Of a DNA stretch of 13,039 nucleotides, positions 6,395 to 13,039 are shown in pieces. Source of the DNA: Candidatus Atribacter alterifermentans (GTDB lineage Bacteria; Atribacterota; Atribacteria; Atribacterales; Atribacteraceae). The stretch covers positions 1 to 13,039 of the forward strand of contig JAAYUP010000486.1 of the NCBI GenBank assembly GCA_012517635.1, in the 5' to 3' direction. The stretch's first letter is position 1. The number at the start of each line of letters is the position of its first letter. The notes below the pieces were generated by a model. It made no database searches, was not told the DNA's origin, and worked only from the letters and a program-made list of their open reading frames with translations. The position numbers were made by a program, and so were the translations under genes.

Positions 6395-7351
6395 TTAGGG
6401 AGTGGTTGTTTCTGAATTGGCATCAGCTGCTGGCACTTCAGTTCTTTCCTCTTTGGGAAGATTTTCCTCGAGAATAGCAATTTCCGATTTATTTTTCATA
6501 TCTTCGATCATTTTTTCAAATGCTTCTTGCTGAGCTTTCGGAAGTAATTTTGAACGGATTTCTTCTTTTACTTCAGCAAGGTCTTTTAGTCGAGGCTGCA
6601 AATGATCTTCGACTAAGAAAATATGAATACCATAGTCGGTTTCAATGGATTCACTCACATTGCCAGGGGCTAAATCAAATAAAACCTTTTCCATTTCTGG
6701 ATCCAGATCGCCCTTGCGAATCATGCCCATCTCTCCACCATTTTGAGCATCAGGCGATTGAGATTTTTCTTTAGCGACTTGTTCAAAAGGTTTCCCTTCT
6801 TTCAATTCCTGCTGAACTGCATCAGCCTCTTCCTTGGTATTCACCATAATATGCCTCGCTTTGACTTGTTCTGATTCAGTATAAAGAGTTGGATTTGATG
6901 AATACTCTTTTTCAATCTCTTCATCAGAAATCACAATCTTTTCAATTATTTCTCGGGTTACAAATTCTTGGATCATAATCTGTTTAGCTACGTCTTCAAT
7001 TTTTTTCTTTACCTCTGGATCATCAGCCAAACCAAGTTTCTTCGCTTCTTGGACTAAAAGAACTTGACGTATCCACTGTTCTAATAAATCTTTAAAACCG
7101 CCAGGAAACTGCGCTCGATAATTCTCCGGCATGGTATCCCAAATTTCTTTTAACTCTTCTAAATAAACCGGTTCTCCGTTGACCTCTGCGATGACTATTT
7201 GTTCGGTTGCAACTGGGGTCTCGGTATTCGATTCTGTTTCAATTGCACTTTCAATATTTGAATTTTCTTGAGCTATTGCTGGAATAGAAAACCAAAGAAT
7301 TCCAATCATAAAAATAACACGAACTATAAATACTGAATGTTTTCTTTTCAT
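6395..7351 (-). CDS. Secreted peptidyl-prolyl cis-trans isomerase, PpiC/SurA/PrsA type
   Basis: Extracytoplasmic foldase that assists folding of exported proteins. The protein has 318 residues. A cleavable signal peptide has a charged start (MKRKH), a hydrophobic core at about 8-24 and an A-I-A site at 25-27; no lipobox Cys is present, so it should be soluble in a periplasm rather than a PrsA-like lipoprotein. An acidic Ser/Thr/Glu linker (29-50) precedes a SurA-N-like helical domain (52-150), a parvulin rotamase domain (about 162-250, with ARHIMV near 165-170 and GIHIFLVED near 241-249) and a helical segment with an acidic tail. AAGGAG stands before the ATG at 7351. The start overlaps the stop of the upstream membrane-protein gene by one base (TAATG), indicating translational coupling. 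Confidence 0.92.
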   Translation of the reverse strand: MKRKHSVFIVRVIFMIGILWFSIPAIAQENSNIESAIETESNTETPVATEQIVIAEVNGEPVYLEELKEIWDTMPENYRAQFPGGFKDLLEQWIRQVLLVQEAKKLGLADDPEVKKKIEDVAKQIMIQEFVTREIIEKIVISDEEIEKEYSSNPTLYTESEQVKARHIMVNTKEEADAVQQELKEGKPFEQVAKEKSQSPDAQNGGEMGMIRKGDLDPEMEKVLFDLAPGNVSESIETDYGIHIFLVEDHLQPRLKDLAEVKEEIRSKLLPKAQQEAFEKMIEDMKNKSEIAILEENLPKEERTEVPAADANSETTTP

Positions 7352-7614
7352 TATTTATCTCCTTTCGGATCTGATACATTTTTTTGGTCTTCAAACGCGT
7401 CAAAACAAAAAGAATCTTCTACATTTACTGATGTTTTTGTATTCCCCCCTTCCTCAGTCAAACTCAACAACAAAAAAACTTTTTCTTCCACTTTTTTTAA
7501 ATTTTCCTGGTTTTTATGGATCATCAAAGAAATACTTTTCAAACGCTCATTCAGAACCCAAAATAAAACTAATCCATACAAAATGAGAATGATGATTAAG
7601 AGTCCAAGAATCAA
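7351..7614 (-). CDS. Small single-pass membrane protein with coiled-coil segment, unknown function
   Basis: I do not recognise a named family. The protein has 87 residues. Residues 1-21 are one strongly hydrophobic helix (MILGLLIIILILYGLVLFW), followed by a charged, probably helical or coiled-coil stretch (about 22-52, NERLKSISLMIHKNQENLKK) and an acidic, disordered-looking tail with one Cys. The start is a TTG at 7614, chosen because GGGAGGT (7622-7628) lies 7 bases upstream and a later start would lose the membrane helix. It sits 35 bases after glgC and overlaps ppiC by one base. The conserved-looking coupling suggests a role linked to the envelope or the foldase, but that is inference. Confidence 0.75.
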   Translation of the reverse strand: MILGLLIIILILYGLVLFWVLNERLKSISLMIHKNQENLKKVEEKVFLLLSLTEEGGNTKTSVNVEDSFCFDAFEDQKNVSDPKGDK

Positions 7615-7621
7615 TGGATTG

Positions 7622-7628
7622 ACCTCCC
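7622..7628 (-). promoter_or_regulatory. Ribosome binding site supporting a TTG start
   Basis: GGGAGGT on the minus strand, 7 bases before the TTG at 7614. It is the main evidence that the 87-residue frame is translated from that non-ATG codon. Confidence 0.7.
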
Positions 7629-7649
7629 TCTAAAATTTCTTATGTCACA

Positions 7650-8906
7650 TTATCCCATAATGACTGATCCACTTTTTAACTCAGTCATTTTACCAAAACC
7701 ACTCGTGGGAATATTAATACCGATTAAACAATTGCGAGGAATTATTGAATGAGGGGGAATTTGAGAATTTTTACCAACCAAATTAACACCCCAATTGAGT
7801 ATATCCGGTCGAAGACGGTTTGGGGTATAATCATCTCCCGTCCCTATAATCGAACCCTCTCCTACAATAACATTTTTATCTAATACGCTTCTCTCCACTA
7901 ATGAACCAGCTTTTATTGTTGAATCATTAAAAATTATCGAATCGTAAATTTTCGCTCCTTTTTCAATCACAACCCCAGGAAAAACGACTGAATGAACCAC
8001 CTCACCATTGATAACTGTCCCTTCACCGATTATCGACGATTGTACCAACGTCCCTTTTCCAATCTTGGCAGGAGGGTTTTGAGGTCGATTGGTATAAATA
8101 ACCCAATTTGGATCATATAAATTAAAGCAGGGAAGCGGTTCCAATAAATGCATATTTGCTTCCCAATACGCTTTTATTGTTCCAATATCAAACCAACACC
8201 CATCAAAGAAAAAAGCTTGAATTTTAATTGAATTTAAATTTTCAATAATAACATTGTTAACTAAATCGTATTTTGATTCTTGTACATTTTTTTGTAAACA
8301 TTCATTTAAAAAATCAAAACGGAAAACATAAATTCCCATAAAAGCAATATTGGTTTTTGGCTGTGACGGTTTTTCTTCAAAGCCAATGACTCGATTATTC
8401 TCATCGATTTCTACAATTCCAAATCGAGACCGATCTTCACTTTTCACCTGAGTTACCACCAAGGTAATGTCGGCATCATGATCAAGATGATAATCCATTA
8501 GAAAATTATAGTCCATCATATAAGCATGATCTCCGGAAAGAACTAAGAGATGTTCCAACTTTTTTCTTTGAACTATATTTAAATTTTGATAAATAGCATC
8601 TCCAGTTCCACGATACCAGCCACCAACGGTTTTTCCTAAATAAGGTTGCAGGAGCTCTATTCCACCCTTTTTTCGGTCCATATCCCAGGGACGTCCAACT
8701 CCAATGTGCTCGATCAATGACCTCGGTTGATATTGGGTCAAAATACCAACGTCATAAATCCCTGAGTTAACACAATTACTCAAAGGAAAATCAATTAATC
8801 GATAAAAGCCTCCGAATGGAACAGCTGCTTTGGCTCTTTCTATTGATAGAACACTCAAATGATTCCCTTTTCCACCAGCTAAAATGAGCGCAAAACGAAT
8901 TGACAT
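7650..8906 (-). CDS. glgC: Glucose-1-phosphate adenylyltransferase family (GlgC-like), divergent
   Basis: GlgC makes ADP-glucose from glucose-1-phosphate and ATP for glycogen synthesis. The protein has 418 residues, a normal length. The N-terminal nucleotidyltransferase domain (about 4-250) has LILAGGKG (7-14), RAKAAVPFGG (24-33), LSNCVNSGIYDVGILTQY, the catalytic Asp in SGDH (D126) and FEEKP (K179). The C-terminal part is a left-handed beta-helix with hexapeptide repeats, ending in LKSGSVIMG. Departures from the family: GxGTRL reads GNHL (Arg to His at 16), AKPAV reads AKAAV, GTADA reads GTGDA (100-104), the HDFGKD segment reads YDLVNN (213-218), and YWRDVGT reads CWFDIGT (237-243). It may be a divergent paralogue or have altered specificity. 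AGGAGGTG decides for the ATG at 8906 over a GTG lying inside that site. It follows the GalT-like gene by 105 bases. Confidence 0.85.
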   Translation of the reverse strand: MSIRFALILAGGKGNHLSVLSIERAKAAVPFGGFYRLIDFPLSNCVNSGIYDVGILTQYQPRSLIEHIGVGRPWDMDRKKGGIELLQPYLGKTVGGWYRGTGDAIYQNLNIVQRKKLEHLLVLSGDHAYMMDYNFLMDYHLDHDADITLVVTQVKSEDRSRFGIVEIDENNRVIGFEEKPSQPKTNIAFMGIYVFRFDFLNECLQKNVQESKYDLVNNVIIENLNSIKIQAFFFDGCWFDIGTIKAYWEANMHLLEPLPCFNLYDPNWVIYTNRPQNPPAKIGKGTLVQSSIIGEGTVINGEVVHSVVFPGVVIEKGAKIYDSIIFNDSTIKAGSLVERSVLDKNVIVGEGSIIGTGDDYTPNRLRPDILNWGVNLVGKNSQIPPHSIIPRNCLIGINIPTSGFGKMTELKSGSVIMG

Positions 8907-8912
8907 TCCATT

Positions 8913-8920
8913 CACCTCCT
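8913..8920 (-). promoter_or_regulatory. glgC ribosome binding site
   Basis: AGGAGGTG on the minus strand, 6 bases before the ATG at 8906. The upstream in-frame GTG (8913-8915) is part of this site and so is unlikely to be the start. Confidence 0.8.
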
Positions 8921-9011
8921 CCCCTTCAGCAGAATATTTTAGTGATCTGCAAGCACTGGCTGTGAATTTTTATCATTTTTCAGCTACACCCTTAATTCTA
9001 ACGAAGACGAC

Positions 9012-10031
9012 CTAAACCGTAAGTGGTATATTCTTCCTGAGAATATCTGCCGCTTCTTCGGGAATGACTGGATTAATATAAAACCCAGTACCCCATTCAA
9101 ATCCAGCTACTTTAGTTATAGTAGGAAGCATTTCTATATGCCAATGATAGCTTTCCTGGTATGATTTTTCTCCTTTTCGCTCAAAAGGAGCTGCGTGAAG
9201 TATCAAATTATAAGGAGAATCATTGAGAGATTTTCTCATCGAAATCAGAAGCTTTTTCAATATTTCCGATAAATATTCTAATTCTTGATCTTCAGCTTTT
9301 AAATAATGAGAAGCGTGTTTTTTTGGTAAAATCCATATTTCATATGGAAATCGTGGAGCATAAGGAACAAATGCCAAAAAAAGCTCATTTTCAACAATCA
9401 TTCTTTGATTATTGTTTTGATGATACTGCACAATATCACAAAAAATGCAACGATTTTTTTCTTTATAATATTTATCAGCACCAAGAAGCTCCTCTTTCAC
9501 CCTCTTTGGAATCACCGGAATAGCAATAAGCTGAGAGTGGGCATGTTGAATAGAAGCTCCTGCTAAAGCTCCCTGGTTTTTAAATATAATACAATAACGA
9601 AAACGTTGATCTCTTTCCAAGTCGCGCATTCTCTCCCGATAAGCATACAAAACCTCAGCAATATGTTTAACCGAAAGATCACCAAGTTCCAAGCAATGGT
9701 CGGGAGTCTCAATAATAACTTCATGAGCTCCTGAACCACTGAGAGATTCGCAAATCCCATCCACGCAATGTGCAAAAGGCTCTTCAACACGTAAGGCTGG
9801 AAATTTATTCGGAACTACCCGAACTCTCCAACCCGGTTGGTTCGTCTCGGTATGACTATTCCGTATAGAAAAAACTTCACTCGGGGTATGCATTTCCATT
9901 CCTTCACAAAAAACACAAGGACCTGGTTTCCGTGTTTCTCCGTGTACTCCAAAATCATAAGGCTTTAAACTTCTTTCATTAGCTATAATAACCCACCGAT
10001 CAATAACCGGATCTTTTCTCAATTCCGACAT
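9012..10031 (-). CDS. galT: Galactose-1-phosphate uridylyltransferase family (GalT-like, HIT superfamily)
   Basis: GalT exchanges UMP between UDP-glucose and galactose-1-phosphate through a uridylyl-histidine intermediate (Leloir pathway, cytoplasm). The protein has 339 residues, close to the family norm. Zinc-site residues match the known pattern: C39 and C42 (CVFC), H103 (GAHEV) and H163. The nucleophile is H165 in the H-A-H-S-Q motif (163-167). A second CIFC pair (195/198) and HWHIE (296-300) with upstream H279 recall the second metal site. The HSQ motif is also found in GalT relatives acting as ADP-glucose phosphorylases, so the true substrate could be ADP-glucose; the neighbouring glgC-like gene makes this worth testing. 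The ATG at 10031 follows GGAGG by 6 bases. It lies 89 bases after the M42 gene with no terminator between. Confidence 0.88.
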   Translation of the reverse strand: MSELRKDPVIDRWVIIANERSLKPYDFGVHGETRKPGPCVFCEGMEMHTPSEVFSIRNSHTETNQPGWRVRVVPNKFPALRVEEPFAHCVDGICESLSGSGAHEVIIETPDHCLELGDLSVKHIAEVLYAYRERMRDLERDQRFRYCIIFKNQGALAGASIQHAHSQLIAIPVIPKRVKEELLGADKYYKEKNRCIFCDIVQYHQNNNQRMIVENELFLAFVPYAPRFPYEIWILPKKHASHYLKAEDQELEYLSEILKKLLISMRKSLNDSPYNLILHAAPFERKGEKSYQESYHWHIEMLPTITKVAGFEWGTGFYINPVIPEEAADILRKNIPLTV

Positions 10032-10120
10032 GTCTTTCCTCCAAACTTCTTCAAACTCTTTTTCTCTTCAATAATATCTTCTTTTCCAAAATTACTATCT
10101 TATAATTTATACATCTTTTT

Positions 10121-11179
10121 TTAAGGTATCCAAGTTTCTTCTGGATGAATACTTTCTAAGAATTCGGTTAATAATTGGATCGTTGCATCTAAATCATCAC
10201 AATCAATAACTTCAGAGGGGGTATGCATGTATCGATTGGGAATGCCAATTATGCCGGTAGCAACTCCTTGGCGATTGATTTGAATGCTGTTGGCATCAGT
10301 TCCAGTTGCTCGCGATTCAGCTTGTATCTGATAGGGAATATTTTTTTGGCTTGCAATCTCTACTAGTTTACGAAAAATATGGGGATTAATATTCGGACCT
10401 CGAGCAATAACGGGACCCTTACCTAAAGATATGTCCCCAGTTTTTCTTTTATCGATATCGGGACAGTCAGAAGCAAAAGTCACATCAATAGCGATTCCTA
10501 AGTGAGGATCGATTCTAAAAGCACTCGTTTTTGCTCCTCTGAGACCAAGCTCTTCTTGTACCGTGCTCACTCCATATACTCCACATTGTAACTTCTCTTT
10601 TTGAACCATCCGAAGCACTTCAGCAACAACAAAAGCTCCAACACGATCATCAAAACCTCTACCAACAACTCGACTTCCTAATAATTTATCAAAAGCCACA
10701 TCCATTGTGATTGGATCACCAATTTGCACAATTTTGACAAGTTCTTCCTTATTCTTTGCGCCAACATCAATCCATTGCTCTTCAATTTTAACCACTTTTT
10801 GCCGTTCTTTTTCCTCCATCAAATGGATAGGCTTTTTCCCTATTATTCCTTTAACTGGTCCGTGAGAACTATGAATTATAACTCTTTTGCCTGGTGTAAT
10901 ATGGGCATCAATTCCCCCGATAGTGGAAAAATAAATATACCCTTGATCACTAATAAATTCCACCATCAATCCGACTTCATCACAATGCCCTGCCAACATA
11001 ACCCGGAACGAAGAATCAGGATGAATAACACCAATTGCATTACCGTGATAGTCTTTGTAAAATAGGTCAACTTTATCTTGAACCCTGCTTTGAAAAATCT
11101 TTTGAACCTGCTCTTCAAACCCCGATGGACTTGGTGTTTCAATCAGTTTTTTCAAAAATTCTTCTCGAGACTTTTCCAT
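10121..11179 (-). CDS. M42-family metalloaminopeptidase (TET/glutamyl aminopeptidase type)
   Basis: Cytoplasmic aminopeptidase that trims short peptides; M42 enzymes usually form dodecameric tetrahedra fed by Lon or the proteasome. The protein has 352 residues, typical length. The dinuclear metal-site residues are in order: H65 (AGHCDEVG), D177 in GRGFDDR, the E209-E210 pair (general base and ligand) in VQEELGLRGA, D232 in AIDVT and H319 in RYMHTPSEV. The opening TPSPSGFE block is typical of the family. The dimerisation and PDZ-like insert lies between about 70 and 165. The ATG at 11179 has GAGGG about 8 bases upstream. It lies 75 bases downstream of lon on the same strand, a sensible partner because Lon produces its likely substrates. 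Some family members were labelled cellulases in the past; no feature here supports that. Confidence 0.93.
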   Translation of the reverse strand: MEKSREEFLKKLIETPSPSGFEEQVQKIFQSRVQDKVDLFYKDYHGNAIGVIHPDSSFRVMLAGHCDEVGLMVEFISDQGYIYFSTIGGIDAHITPGKRVIIHSSHGPVKGIIGKKPIHLMEEKERQKVVKIEEQWIDVGAKNKEELVKIVQIGDPITMDVAFDKLLGSRVVGRGFDDRVGAFVVAEVLRMVQKEKLQCGVYGVSTVQEELGLRGAKTSAFRIDPHLGIAIDVTFASDCPDIDKRKTGDISLGKGPVIARGPNINPHIFRKLVEIASQKNIPYQIQAESRATGTDANSIQINRQGVATGIIGIPNRYMHTPSEVIDCDDLDATIQLLTEFLESIHPEETWIP

Positions 11180-11254
11180 TTCGATATTCCCTCTTTCTCA
11201 GAACTCCTTATATTGAAAAAATTTAATATTTTTTTTTGCTGATTCTTTCAGCCA

Positions 11255-13039
11255 TTATTTCTCTTGAAGAGAAGACGTTTTTTTCTTTTTTATAACTCGG
11301 GGTGATTTTTTTAAGGTAATTTTCAGAACTTCATCGATGGTTTTAACTAAATGAAATTTCATTTTTTTTCTCACATCGACAGGTATATCGTCTAAATCAT
11401 TTTCGTTTTCCTGAGGCAGAACAATTTCTTTAATTCCCGAACGATAGGCTGCTAAAGATTTCTCCTTTACTCCACCTATGGGAAGTACTTTTCCGGTAAG
11501 AGTTATTTCTCCAGTCATTGCAATGGAATGCTTTACAGGTATTTGCGAAAGAGAAGATACCATAGAAACGACCAAGGTTATTCCAGCTGATGGACCATCT
11601 TTTGGAATAGCTCCAGCAGGGACATGAACGTGAATATCATTTTTTTCGTAAAACTTTTCATCAATTTTCCACTTTTTCGCTCGTTCCCGAACACAAGAAA
11701 GGGCAATACGAGCCGATTCTTGCATAATATCTCCCATATTACCGGTCAATATCAAATTCCCTTTCCCAGACAGTACCGAAGACTCAACAAAAAGAATCTC
11801 CCCACCTGTTTGTGTCCAAGCCAAACCGGTAGCAACTCCGACTCGATCCTTTCCTGACATGACTTCATCAAAAAATACCCTTTTCCCTAAATACTTTCTC
11901 AAATGATCCTCATCAATGATAAAAGGTCCTGTTTTTCCTGAAGCAACTTCTTTGGCAATTTTTCTACAAACCGTTGCAATAGTTCTCTCTAAATTTCTCA
12001 CTCCTGCTTCACGAGTGTATTCCCGAATTATTTTGATTAAAATTTCATCACTTATCGTAACGGTTTGATTCTCAATTCCATTTTCTTTGAGCTGTTTTGG
12101 TATTAAATAAGTGCGTGCAATGGCAATTTTATCCGGATCGGTATAACCAGGAAGTCGGATGAGTTCCATTCGATCCAACAAAGCAGGAGGAATGGTATCC
12201 AGAATGTTAGCAGTCGCAATAAAAATAACCTTGGAAAGGTCAAAAGGAACGGCCAAATAATGATCAACAAAGGTAGAATTTTGTTCAGGATCCAAAACTT
12301 CCAAGAGAGCAGCGGAAGGATCTCCCCTGAAATCTAAACCAATCTTGTCAACTTCGTCTAACATAAATACCGGATTATTACTTCCAGCTTTTCGAATTCC
12401 TTGAATAATTCGACCAGGAAGTGCTCCAACATAGGTTCGGCGATGACCTCGTATTTCCGCTTCATCACGAACACCACCTAAAGATATCCGTACGAATTTT
12501 CTTCTGAGCGCTCGAGCAATTGATTTCCCTAAAGAGGTTTTTCCAACCCCCGGTGGCCCAACAAAACAGAGTATTGGTCCTTTTAAATCTTTTTTCAAAT
12601 GACCGACCGCCAAATACTCTAAAATTCTTTCTTTGACTTTCTCCAAGTCATAGTGATCCACATTTAATACTTCTTCGGCTTTTTTTAGATCAAGCCTGTC
12701 TTCGGTACTTATATTCCAAGGAAGCTCAGTTATCCAGTCAAGATAATTGCGAATGACAGGATATTCAGCTGAAACTGGTGGGATCCTCGATAATCGCTCC
12801 AGCTCTTTCTCGGCTTCTTTTAAAACTTCTGGGGGAAGTTTTGCTTTTTCAATTTTCTCTTTCAGTTCGTTTAATTCAATGGTTTTTTCATCCATTTCTC
12901 CAAGTTCGTGTTGAATGGCTTTCAATTGCTCTCTTAAGAAATATTCTCGCTGAGTTTTTGCCATCTCCGATTGAATTTGAGTTTGAATCTTACTGCCAAT
13001 TTGGAGTATATCCAGTTCTCGAGTTAAATAGTAGTTCAC
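11255..13039 (-). CDS. lon: ATP-dependent protease Lon, N-terminal substrate-binding domain outside the window
   Basis: Hexameric AAA+ serine protease that degrades misfolded and regulatory proteins. The visible 594 residues lack only the N-terminal domain, roughly 200 residues. A GTG happens to sit at the window edge but lies within the coding region, so it is not the true start. Seen (window numbering): the coiled coil with TQREYFLREQLKAIQHELGE, Walker A GPPGVGKT (161-168), Walker B VFMLDEVDK (224-232), GHRRTYVGALPG, the sensor region LLDRMELIRLPGYT, then the Lon protease domain with catalytic S484 in DGPSAG and K527 in GGVKEK. The spacing of 43 equals that of E. coli S679/K722. The C-terminus ends in a Lys-rich tail. 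All active-site residues are intact. No terminator is seen before the M42 gene 75 bases downstream. Confidence 0.98.
   Translation of the reverse strand: MNYYLTRELDILQIGSKIQTQIQSEMAKTQREYFLREQLKAIQHELGEMDEKTIELNELKEKIEKAKLPPEVLKEAEKELERLSRIPPVSAEYPVIRNYLDWITELPWNISTEDRLDLKKAEEVLNVDHYDLEKVKERILEYLAVGHLKKDLKGPILCFVGPPGVGKTSLGKSIARALRRKFVRISLGGVRDEAEIRGHRRTYVGALPGRIIQGIRKAGSNNPVFMLDEVDKIGLDFRGDPSAALLEVLDPEQNSTFVDHYLAVPFDLSKVIFIATANILDTIPPALLDRMELIRLPGYTDPDKIAIARTYLIPKQLKENGIENQTVTISDEILIKIIREYTREAGVRNLERTIATVCRKIAKEVASGKTGPFIIDEDHLRKYLGKRVFFDEVMSGKDRVGVATGLAWTQTGGEILFVESSVLSGKGNLILTGNMGDIMQESARIALSCVRERAKKWKIDEKFYEKNDIHVHVPAGAIPKDGPSAGITLVVSMVSSLSQIPVKHSIAMTGEITLTGKVLPIGGVKEKSLAAYRSGIKEIVLPQENENDLDDIPVDVRKKMKFHLVKTIDEVLKITLKKSPRVIKKKKTSSLQEK

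Noticed and set aside
8926..8976. 16-codon frame in the galT-glgC gap (minus strand)
   Set aside because: No Shine-Dalgarno, no notable codon runs and no link to the glgC start. It is probably chance in AT-rich DNA.
10032..10120. Promoter for galT (TTGGAT with TATAAA, spacer 16)
   Set aside because: The -35 matches only 3 of 6 and AT-rich sequence makes TATA-like hexamers common, so it is too weak to list as a feature.
11238..11252. GCTGA/TCAGC hairpin next to nine T's after lon
   Set aside because: On the transcribed (minus) strand the hairpin is followed by A's, not U's. On the plus strand the T-run precedes the hairpin. Neither orientation makes an intrinsic terminator.

Overview
The window carries ten protein genes that read right to left on the minus strand, plus one possible short leader ORF. 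The order of transcription is lon (5' part outside the window), an M42 aminopeptidase, a GalT-type nucleotidyltransferase, a GlgC-type nucleotidyltransferase, a small membrane protein, a secreted PpiC/SurA-type foldase, ileS, a LysM/M23 cell-wall hydrolase, an HD-domain phosphohydrolase, hsp20 and a J-domain gene (3' part outside). No rRNA, tRNA, insertion sequence, phage gene or CRISPR array was seen. The DNA is AT-rich and densely coded, and no gap exceeds about 225 bases. It looks like an ordinary chromosomal housekeeping region of a bacterium.

Organism: the isoleucyl-tRNA synthetase is the long type-2 form. The GlgC resembles Thermotoga-type enzymes as I remember them. The PpiC foldase has a plain signal peptide with no lipobox, as expected in a cell with a periplasm. 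Strong Shine-Dalgarno sites and TTG/GTG/ATG start ambiguity are frequent. Together these suggest a deep-branching, low-GC diderm anaerobe, for example Atribacterota or a Thermotogota relative. That placement is inference and not firm.

Layout: positions 13039 to 7650 (lon, M42, galT-like, glgC-like) have gaps of 75, 89 and 105 bases with no clear terminator, so they may be co-transcribed. The 87-residue membrane protein follows 35 bases after glgC and overlaps ppiC by one base (TAATG). An 11-bp inverted repeat at 6330-6376 probably ends that unit. A good sigma-70-like promoter at 6257-6285 starts the next unit: ileS, then lysM/M23 after 4 bases, then the HD gene after 3 bases. hsp20 has a near-consensus promoter at 994-1022 and a strong intrinsic terminator at 440-467, with the J-domain gene beyond it.

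Themes: protein quality control (Lon, M42 peptidase, PpiC, Hsp20, J-protein), sugar-nucleotide or glycogen metabolism (GlgC-like, GalT-like), translation (IleRS) and envelope remodelling (LysM/M23). No wholly new system is evident. The most interesting points are a 16-codon leader ORF with tandem Ile codons whose stop lies in the ileS Shine-Dalgarno, and a GlgC homologue that departs from several family signatures while keeping its catalytic Asp.
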